Shown here in pieces: positions 24,016 through 28,694 of a stretch of 28,694 nt of DNA; position 1 is the first letter of the stretch; every line of letters begins with the position of its first letter. The translations under genes were made by a program, and so were the position numbers. The stretch comes from Oscillospiraceae bacterium. Its GTDB lineage: Bacteria; Bacillota; Clostridia; UMGS1883. The notes under the pieces were generated by a model. It was not told the DNA's origin. It did no database searches and worked only from the letters and a program-made list of their open reading frames with translations. Location: assembly GCA_022508735.1 (NCBI GenBank), contig JAFLUQ010000013.1, forward strand, positions 1-28,694, given 5' to 3'.

Positions 24016-24051
24016 AAAAAACAAGGAAATCCGCCGCTCGGGCGGATTTCC
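24016..24051 (-). terminator. intrinsic terminator of the secreted repeat protein gene
   Basis: On the minus strand GGAAATCCGCC (24041-24051) pairs with GGCGGATTTCC (24025-24035), an 11-bp stem with a 5-base loop, then TTGTTTTTT. It lies about 90 bp after the stop codon at 24144. The plus strand has no T-run after it. Confidence 0.82.
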
Positions 24052-24143
24052 CACACTGCTAAACCGTTTTTTGCTTCGTTAACACATGATTCGATGCAAA
24101 CAAAGACCTTAAGCGATCTGCGCGATTTTTTTACGGCCACTGA

Positions 24144-24980
24144 TTATTCGGGGTAGCGGGTCATCAAGTAGTCCGCACGTTCAACCTCGCTTGCCGAGAG
24201 CGTGCGGCCCCAATAAACACTGTAGTTATAGTTTCCCTCAGCAATTACGACATGATCGCTCTTTACTTCGAGAACGATAACGGAATGGTTATTTTCGTTG
24301 ATACGCAGAATGTCACCAACGCGGACATCCTTAAAGGATACCGGATAAACGATTCTTGATGGCAGATCGCCAAAGGCCGCATCACTGAGCATGAACGCAA
24401 AGGCAGCACAGCCATAACCAAAGCTGTATATACCGCCATTCCAGGAATAAAAATTGCCGTTGTCCCAGGGGGTTCCGGTTGGGTACTGCTGCTTCAGTGC
24501 TATCATGCGGTTGTAATATATTTTTTCCGGATCGGTTATAGGCTCGGTATACCAGCCAACAGCTTTATAAGCATCTACCTCTGAGGGAGACACATCAAGA
24601 GTTCTGCCGTCTGCGGCATACATTTTTACAGGGATATCAGTGTGCCAGCCAACAGCCTCATAGGCCTCTACCTCCGAGGGAATCACATAAAGTGTTCTGC
24701 CATCTGCGGCATACATCAGTACCGGCGGCTCGGTATACCAACCGACGGATTTATAGGCCTCTACCTCAGAAGGGATCACGTAAAGTATGTCGCCGTCGGC
24801 AGCGTACATCAGTATCGGCGGCTCGGTGTACCAGCCGATGATACTCCGCGATCTGGACTGAGATTCCTCCATCTCGGCGGTTCTTCCGTCGGGCGAATAC
24901 ATGGTCACGGCTGATGATGATACGGCTGCGGAAAGCGTCAGTGCCATCATAGCCATTGTTGAGATAATTTTCTTTAACAT
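24144..24980 (-). CDS. secreted repeat protein with papain/NlpC-like C-terminal domain
   Basis: The protein has 278 residues and a Sec signal peptide (about 1-24). Near-identical tandem units of 31 residues begin at Gly49, Gly80 and Gly111, each built around GWYTEP, MYAADGRTLYVIPSEVEAY, with a degenerate copy before them and a partial one at 142. Similar 'MYAPDGRT...VGWY' units occur in clostridial exported proteins and may bind cell wall. Residues about 155-278 form a probable cysteine-peptidase-like domain: candidate nucleophile Cys191 in GYGCAAFAF, candidate His232 in NNHSVIVLEV, and VIAEGNYNYSVYWGRT. This order fits the NlpC/P60/CHAP-type fold, but the activity is inferred. AAGGAAGG precedes the ATG. 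It has its own promoter (25026-25054) and terminator. Confidence 0.85.
   Translation of the reverse strand: MLKKIISTMAMMALTLSAAVSSSAVTMYSPDGRTAEMEESQSRSRSIIGWYTEPPILMYAADGDILYVIPSEVEAYKSVGWYTEPPVLMYAADGRTLYVIPSEVEAYEAVGWHTDIPVKMYAADGRTLDVSPSEVDAYKAVGWYTEPITDPEKIYYNRMIALKQQYPTGTPWDNGNFYSWNGGIYSFGYGCAAFAFMLSDAAFGDLPSRIVYPVSFKDVRVGDILRINENNHSVIVLEVKSDHVVIAEGNYNYSVYWGRTLSASEVERADYLMTRYPE
24550..24836 (-). repeat. 93-bp tandem repeats within the secreted protein gene
   Basis: At least three units of 93 bp (31 codons) lie in tandem, with partial copies at both ends. The DNA is highly similar between units (for example, repeated TCGGTATACCA and CCTCTACCTC on the plus strand), which points to recent duplication and to copy number that could vary between strains. 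Confidence 0.8.
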
Positions 24981-25025
24981 TTTCCATCCCTTCCTTGTTC
25001 TATATTCTATGTGCTTTATATAAAA

Positions 25026-25054
25026 ATAATAGCACGTTTTGGTATTTTTGTCAA
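25026..25054 (-). promoter_or_regulatory. promoter of the secreted repeat protein gene
   Basis: On the minus strand TTGACA (25049-25054) and TATTAT (25026-25031) are separated by 17 bp. The box lies just after the terminator of the upstream ABC operon, so the gene is an independent unit. Confidence 0.85.
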
Positions 25055-25069
25055 TACGGCAGGAGTAAG

Positions 25070-25108
25070 AAAAAACGAAACAGGGCGGCTCAGCAGCCGT
25101 CCTGTTTC
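25070..25108 (-). terminator. intrinsic terminator of the COG2984-type ABC operon
   Basis: The arms 25077-25090 and 25095-25108 (outer part GAAACAGG/CCTGTTTC) form a 14-bp stem with one wobble pair and a 4-base loop. The minus strand then reads GTTTTTTC. It lies 10 bp after the ATPase stop. Confidence 0.9.
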
Positions 25109-25118
25109 CATTTTATAT

Positions 25119-25892
25119 TTAGTTTCCGCTTTCGATACTTATCTGATTGAAGCGATCGAGCAGATCGTCTACGTCCACGTTACGGCGAGCTTCTCCCGAG
25201 AGGTCCATCTCGATGCCGCCCCGGTGGAACATCAACAGCCGGTCGCCGTAGGAAACGGCGTGGCGCAGGTTATGCGTTACCATCATAGTGGTAATGCCCT
25301 TTTCCCGAACGATCTTATTTGTCAGCTCAATTATAAGCTCGCTGGTCTTGGGGTCGAGGGCGGCGGTATGCTCGTCGAGAATGAGCAGGTCTATATCCGT
25401 CATGGTGCACATCACCATGGCAAGCACCTGACGCTGACCGCCGGAAAGGGAGCCCACGAGAACGTCCATCTTATTTTCGAGTCCCAGACCGAGAGGAGCC
25501 AGCATCTCCTTATATGCGTCGATTCGCTTTTTGTTGACGCCCATGCTGAGACCGTAGAACCGGCCTTTATTGTCAGCAAGAGAGAGGTTTTCGAGTATGG
25601 TCATATTGGGCGAGGTGCCCTTCTGTGTGTCTTGAAAAACGCGGCCTATGTGGCGGGCACGGCGGAATTCGGTCATGTTTGTGATATCCTTGCCTTCAAG
25701 AAATATCTTACCCGAGTTGGGGAATATAGTGCCGCAGATAAGGTTTAGGATCGTGGTCTTTCCGCTGCCGTTGCTGCCGATGACCGTCACAAACTGGCCC
25801 TTAGGCACGCTGAGGTTAAAGCCATCAAGCACCTTTGTCTCGTTGATAAGCCCAACATTATAGGTTTTGGCTATGTCTTTAAGCTCAAGCAT
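25119..25892 (-). CDS. ABC transporter ATP-binding protein (COG1101/TrpZ-like)
   Basis: The protein has 257 residues from the start at 25892. It shows Walker A IGSNGSGKTT near residues 38-47, the Q-loop in RVFQDTQKG, the signature LSGGQRQVLAMVM, and Walker B LLILDEHTAALD with the family's typical His after the catalytic Glu. The H-loop is in MMVTHNLRHA. The start is set by GGAGG about eight bases upstream, inside the end of the permease gene, with an 8-bp overlap that suggests coupling. It energises the permease at 25885-26763. The strong terminator 25070-25108 follows. Confidence 0.93.
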   Translation of the reverse strand: MLELKDIAKTYNVGLINETKVLDGFNLSVPKGQFVTVIGSNGSGKTTILNLICGTIFPNSGKIFLEGKDITNMTEFRRARHIGRVFQDTQKGTSPNMTILENLSLADNKGRFYGLSMGVNKKRIDAYKEMLAPLGLGLENKMDVLVGSLSGGQRQVLAMVMCTMTDIDLLILDEHTAALDPKTSELIIELTNKIVREKGITTMMVTHNLRHAVSYGDRLLMFHRGGIEMDLSGEARRNVDVDDLLDRFNQISIESGN

Positions 25893-26763
25893 CTGCCGCA
25901 CCTCCCTTGAAAAGCTTGCTGTTTATAGTGAGAATAATGAGGAACAGTACAGCTATGACCAGCTTTAAAAGCTGAGGCTTGAGGCCCAGCATCAGCGAGG
26001 CGCTTATGCAGAAATAATAGATAACGCCGCCGAAGATGACCTTTATAGTGTCGCCCAGGAATTTCACCTTGCGGAATATGGTAAGGCCGATGATGACAGA
26101 AGCCAGACCGATAACCATGGAACCGGTGCCTGTGGTGACGTCAAAGCCCATATTGTACTGGCACATCATAGAACCGCTGAGCGCAACAAGGCCGTTGGCT
26201 ATGGCGAGGCCAAGCATTTTCACCTTGCCGCTGTCTACGTTCAGGGACTTAACGAGCTGTTCGTTGGCACCGCAGGCCCGGAGCAGCATGCCGCTCTTGG
26301 TCTTCATGTAGAGGTCAAACAGCAGCTTTACCACGATAACACAGATGACTATTATCAAAAGCTTTGCATAGCCAGCCGGGAGAACGGACGCCAGCGCACC
26401 CTTGAAGATAGTGGGCTGGGTATAGAACTGAAGATTACTGCGCCCGGCAATGGTGAGGTTTATGCTGTACAGCGCCGTCATCATAAGTATGCCGCTCAAC
26501 AGATTTGTCACGTTCAGCTTCACGTGAATGATACCGGTGACGGTTCCGGCGGCTGCCCCGCACAAAAAGGCTATGGGCAGGCAGAACCAGGGGTTGAGCC
26601 CACCTATGATAAGCACCGCAGTGACAGCGCTGCCTAAAGGAAACGTACCGTCCACCGAAAGGTCGGGGAAGTCCAGAACGCTATAGCTTATATAAAGTCC
26701 CAGAGCCAGCACTGCATATATGAGTCCCTGCTCTGCGGCGCTTTGCAGCATGTTTAAAATCAT
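25885..26763 (-). CDS. ABC transporter permease (COG4120/TrpY-like)
   Basis: The protein has 292 residues and about eight or nine membrane helices. It belongs to the branched-chain-amino-acid-type permease superfamily: QGLIYAVLALGLYISYSVLDFPDLSVDGTFPLG near the N-terminus is a hallmark segment (FPDLSVDGTF). The start at 26763 (MILNMLQSAAEQG) follows GGAGGA. A longer frame to 26823 would encode part of the terminator hairpin and is rejected. It lies downstream of the lipoprotein gene and an internal terminator. Known relatives take up tryptophan in streptococci; the substrate here is not determined. Confidence 0.9.
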   Translation of the reverse strand: MILNMLQSAAEQGLIYAVLALGLYISYSVLDFPDLSVDGTFPLGSAVTAVLIIGGLNPWFCLPIAFLCGAAAGTVTGIIHVKLNVTNLLSGILMMTALYSINLTIAGRSNLQFYTQPTIFKGALASVLPAGYAKLLIIVICVIVVKLLFDLYMKTKSGMLLRACGANEQLVKSLNVDSGKVKMLGLAIANGLVALSGSMMCQYNMGFDVTTGTGSMVIGLASVIIGLTIFRKVKFLGDTIKVIFGGVIYYFCISASLMLGLKPQLLKLVIAVLFLIILTINSKLFKGGAADA

Positions 26764-26787
26764 CTGATCAGTCTCCTCCGATTTGCT

Positions 26788-26821
26788 GAAAAAACGCGGG
26801 AGCGGAACCCTCCGCCCCCGC
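26788..26821 (-). terminator. internal terminator between binding-protein and permease genes
   Basis: On the minus strand GCGGGGGCGGA (26811-26821) pairs with TCCGCTCCCGC (26796-26806), 11 bp with one wobble, a 4-base loop, then GTTTTTTC. It lies 15 bp after the lipoprotein stop and about 25 bp before the permease ATG, so partial read-through would give more binding protein than permease. Confidence 0.85.
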
Positions 26822-26835
26822 ATTTTCTGATTATT

Positions 26836-27855
26836 TTACTCGGTGTACTCGGCTCTCGCGTCGAGCTCGGTGGGTATTTCCACACCGAGAGAAGCGGCAA
26901 CAGCCTTGTTTATGGTGAGCTTGCTGTCTTCAACATATTCACTGCCGATTGTGGAGATGTCTTCGCCGGCGAGAACCTTTGCGGCCATAGAGCCTGTCTG
27001 GCGGCCAAGGGCAACGTAATCAAGACCCTCGGAGGCGATGCAGCCGTTCTTGACCTGCTCCTCCTCGCTGCCGAATACGGGAACGCCTGCGGCGTTAGCC
27101 TTTTCAAGCAGAACGGGAAGGTTCTCAACGATGAGATTATCGGTAAGGTTAACCACGCAGTCAACCTGAGAAACCAGTCTCTCAGCGGCCAGCGGGATCT
27201 CGTTTGCGGCGGTAACGCCGATGGCGGTAACCTCGATGCCGTAATTCCCGGCATTAAGCTCGTACTCGCCGATCTGAGTCTCGCTGTTTACCTCACTGAG
27301 GTTGTAGAGGATACCAAGACGGGTGGCCTCGGGAAGCAGGGTGTGGATAAGGTCGAGCTGCTTCACAACGGGAATAAGGTCGCTCACGCCTGTAACGCCG
27401 TTACCGGCCTGGCCCATAGCGGGAACGAGACCTGCGGCAACAGGGTCGCTTACCGCGCAGAAGATAAGAGGAATTCCGGCGTCCTGACCGGCCACGAAGC
27501 AGGCCTGAGCAGAAGGTGTGGCTATCGCGCCCATAAGGTCTACCTGCTGAGCGGCAAAGGACTGAGCGATAGTCGTAGCTATGGACATATCGTTCTGAGC
27601 GTTCTGATAAATGATCTCAAGGTTTTCGCCCTCAACAAAGCCGCCTTCGGCAAGGCCCTGAATGAAGCCCTCACGGCAGTTGTCAAGAGAGGGGTGGTCG
27701 GCTATCTGAGTGATGCCAACTGTAACGACCTCGGGAGTCTCTGGAATGTTAGCGGCGTCGCCGTTGCCTGCGGGTGCGGGTGTGCTGGGAGAGCAGGCGC
27801 ACAGAGAAAGCGCCAAAGCCGCAGAAAGAGCGGCAATTAAGCTTTTCTTTTTCAT
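26836..27855 (-). CDS. ABC transporter substrate-binding lipoprotein (COG2984/TrpX-like)
   Basis: The protein has 339 residues and a lipoprotein signal (MKKKSLIAALSAALALSLCAC) with the modified Cys near residue 21. A Ser/Pro/Ala-rich linker follows, then a two-lobe periplasmic-binding-like fold: VTVGITQIADHPSLDNCREGFIQGL, then IYQNAQNDMSIATTIAQSFAAQQVDLMGAIATPSAQA. The start at 27855 is fixed by AGGAG about nine bases upstream and by the signal peptide. It is the first gene of a three-gene importer with its own promoter. TrpX relatives bind tryptophan and others tyrosine; no T-box or other amino-acid riboswitch is visible, so the ligand is open. Confidence 0.9.
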   Translation of the reverse strand: MKKKSLIAALSAALALSLCACSPSTPAPAGNGDAANIPETPEVVTVGITQIADHPSLDNCREGFIQGLAEGGFVEGENLEIIYQNAQNDMSIATTIAQSFAAQQVDLMGAIATPSAQACFVAGQDAGIPLIFCAVSDPVAAGLVPAMGQAGNGVTGVSDLIPVVKQLDLIHTLLPEATRLGILYNLSEVNSETQIGEYELNAGNYGIEVTAIGVTAANEIPLAAERLVSQVDCVVNLTDNLIVENLPVLLEKANAAGVPVFGSEEEQVKNGCIASEGLDYVALGRQTGSMAAKVLAGEDISTIGSEYVEDSKLTINKAVAASLGVEIPTELDARAEYTE

Positions 27856-27890
27856 TGTCAAAATCTCCTTTTCAGATAATTCACCTTTAT

Positions 27891-27919
27891 ATACTACCAC
27901 AGAGAGTTAAAAAATGCAA
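27891..27919 (-). promoter_or_regulatory. promoter of the COG2984-type ABC operon
   Basis: On the minus strand TTGCAT (27914-27919) and TAGTAT (27891-27896) are separated by 17 bp, about 35 bp before the lipoprotein ATG. The A/T-rich tract just upstream could serve as an UP element. Confidence 0.72.
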
Positions 27920-27979
27920 TTACTTTTTCTTATTTTTTTAATTATAATGATTTTCAGCCAAAATTTTCGCCAAAAAGTC

Positions 27980-28008
27980 TTGCATTTTGCAGTAAATTAC
28001 AATATAAT
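27980..28008 (+). promoter_or_regulatory. promoter of the DUF554 gene
   Basis: TTGCAT (27980-27985) and TATAAT (28003-28008) are separated by 17 bp, about 22 bp before the ATG. It is divergent from the ABC operon promoter, with about 60 bp between the two -35 boxes. Confidence 0.85.
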
Positions 28009-28029
28009 ACTGGATTGGGGTGATTTCAG

Positions 28030-28694
28030 ATGAACTTTCCCGGAATAGGAACAGTCGCCAATACGGCGGCCATTGTGCTGGGCTGCCTTATAGGACTTAT
28101 ATTCAAAAAGCTTATATCCGACAAGATGAACGACGGCCTTATGCACGCGCTGGGCCTTTGCACCATAAGCATAGGCATGATCGGGGCTATTCAGGGCGGA
28201 ATGGAGATCGTGGACAGCGGACTTTCCTCCCGCTACACCATGGTCATGATTATAAGTATGGTGATCGGCACAGTTATCGGTGAGCTTATCGACATAGACA
28301 AACGGCTCGATGACCTTGGCAAATCAGTCGAAAGCAAGGTCGCCGCGGGCAGCAGCGGAAGCTTCAGCCGGGGCTTTGTCACCGCCACGCTGACGGTCTG
28401 CGTGGGCGCTATGGCCATAGTCGGCTCGCTGGAGGACGGACTGATGCACAACCCGAGCGTGCTGTTTTCAAAAAGCATACTGGACTTTGTTATCTGCATA
28501 ATCTTTGCCTCGACCCTCGGCATCGGCGCTATGTTTTCGGCCGTCAGCGTGGCGGTGTATCAGGGCGGAATAACCCTGTTTGCCTCGCTGCTTCAGCCCC
28601 TCCTCACCGATGCAGTGGTGACGCAGATGTCTTTTATAGGAAATATTCTCATAATGGGAATAGGATTAAATTTCATTTATAAGCCAAGAATAAA
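28030..28694 (+). CDS. DUF554 (YdfK-type) membrane protein, truncated by the window end
   Basis: An open frame of 221 complete codons runs off the window edge with no stop. It shows the DUF554 pattern: an N-terminal PGIGTVANTAAIVLGCLIGL, a helix ending MIISMVIGTVIGELIDID, and FVTATLTVCVGAMAIVGSLEDGL in the middle. About six or seven hydrophobic segments are visible. Typical members are about 225-235 residues, so nearly the whole gene is present. The function of the family is unknown; a transport role is only assumed. GGGGTGA precedes the ATG by about six bases, and a near-consensus promoter lies at 27980-28008. Confidence 0.88.
   Translation, partial: MNFPGIGTVANTAAIVLGCLIGLIFKKLISDKMNDGLMHALGLCTISIGMIGAIQGGMEIVDSGLSSRYTMVMIISMVIGTVIGELIDIDKRLDDLGKSVESKVAAGSSGSFSRGFVTATLTVCVGAMAIVGSLEDGLMHNPSVLFSKSILDFVICIIFASTLGIGAMFSAVSVAVYQGGITLFASLLQPLLTDAVVTQMSFIGNILIMGIGLNFIYKPRI

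Larger units (their letters stand above)
23785..24143. other. 359-bp gene-free region rich in inverted repeats
   Basis: No convincing ORF lies between the orphan gene (+) and the convergent secreted protein (-). It holds a small hairpin TTTTTG (23825-23830)/CAAAAA (23836-23841), a nested structure at 23886-24003, a terminator at 24025-24051, and the 8-bp direct repeat CTTAGGGG at 23808-23815 and 24005-24012. Nothing was recognised in 24052-24143. Confidence 0.7.

Noticed and set aside
24550..24836. CRISPR-like array
   Set aside because: The repeats are contiguous 93-bp coding units in frame with the protein, without spacers.

Overview
The window looks like a chromosomal segment of a Gram-positive clostridial bacterium, probably an Oscillospirales-type gut Firmicute. 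This rests on strong AGGAGG-type ribosome sites, canonical -35/-10 boxes with 17-bp spacers, a long-form HPF, an RNase M5 with a DUF4093 tail, the single-chain clostridial FGAM synthase, S-layer-homology (SLH) surface proteins and lipoprotein-dependent ABC transporters. The genus is inference. No rRNA, tRNA, CRISPR array or transposase gene was seen.

Layout. 1-3529 (+): the tail of a probable membrane protein, a structured leader, ftsK/spoIIIE and a small PD-(D/E)XK-like protein. 3724-6342 (+): a secreted BspA-type leucine-rich-repeat protein, ending at a bidirectional terminator. 13325-6429 (-): a tight operon with its own promoter, holding an Ig-like/SLH protein, RadC, PurL and a cohesin-like/SLH protein. 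14593-13404 (-): hpf and rnmV. 18586-14689 (-): a promoter, TPP riboswitch and terminator ahead of a thiamine-precursor uptake operon (MTH1187-family protein, permease, NMT1/THI5-like lipoprotein, ATPase), with an apparently orphan class I fumarase alpha subunit at its end. 19976-18591 (-): a MATE exporter, divergent from 20168-22362 (+), an acyl-CoA synthetase plus a DUF1232 protein. 22417-25054: an accessory-looking patch with an AT-rich gene of unknown function (+), a 359-bp gap rich in nested inverted repeats, and a secreted repeat protein with a papain/NlpC-like domain (-). 27855-25119 (-): a COG2984/COG4120/COG1101-type ABC importer (TrpXYZ-like), with an internal terminator after the binding-protein gene. 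28030-end (+): a truncated DUF554 membrane protein.

How the parts work together. The clearest regulatory unit is the TPP-riboswitch operon: high TPP should favour termination before the first gene and shut down uptake of a thiamine precursor. The two SLH proteins and the LRR protein form a cell-surface theme. The most novel-looking features are the predicted three-way-junction structure at 23886-24003 next to the unrecognised gene, and the fumarase alpha gene without a beta partner.
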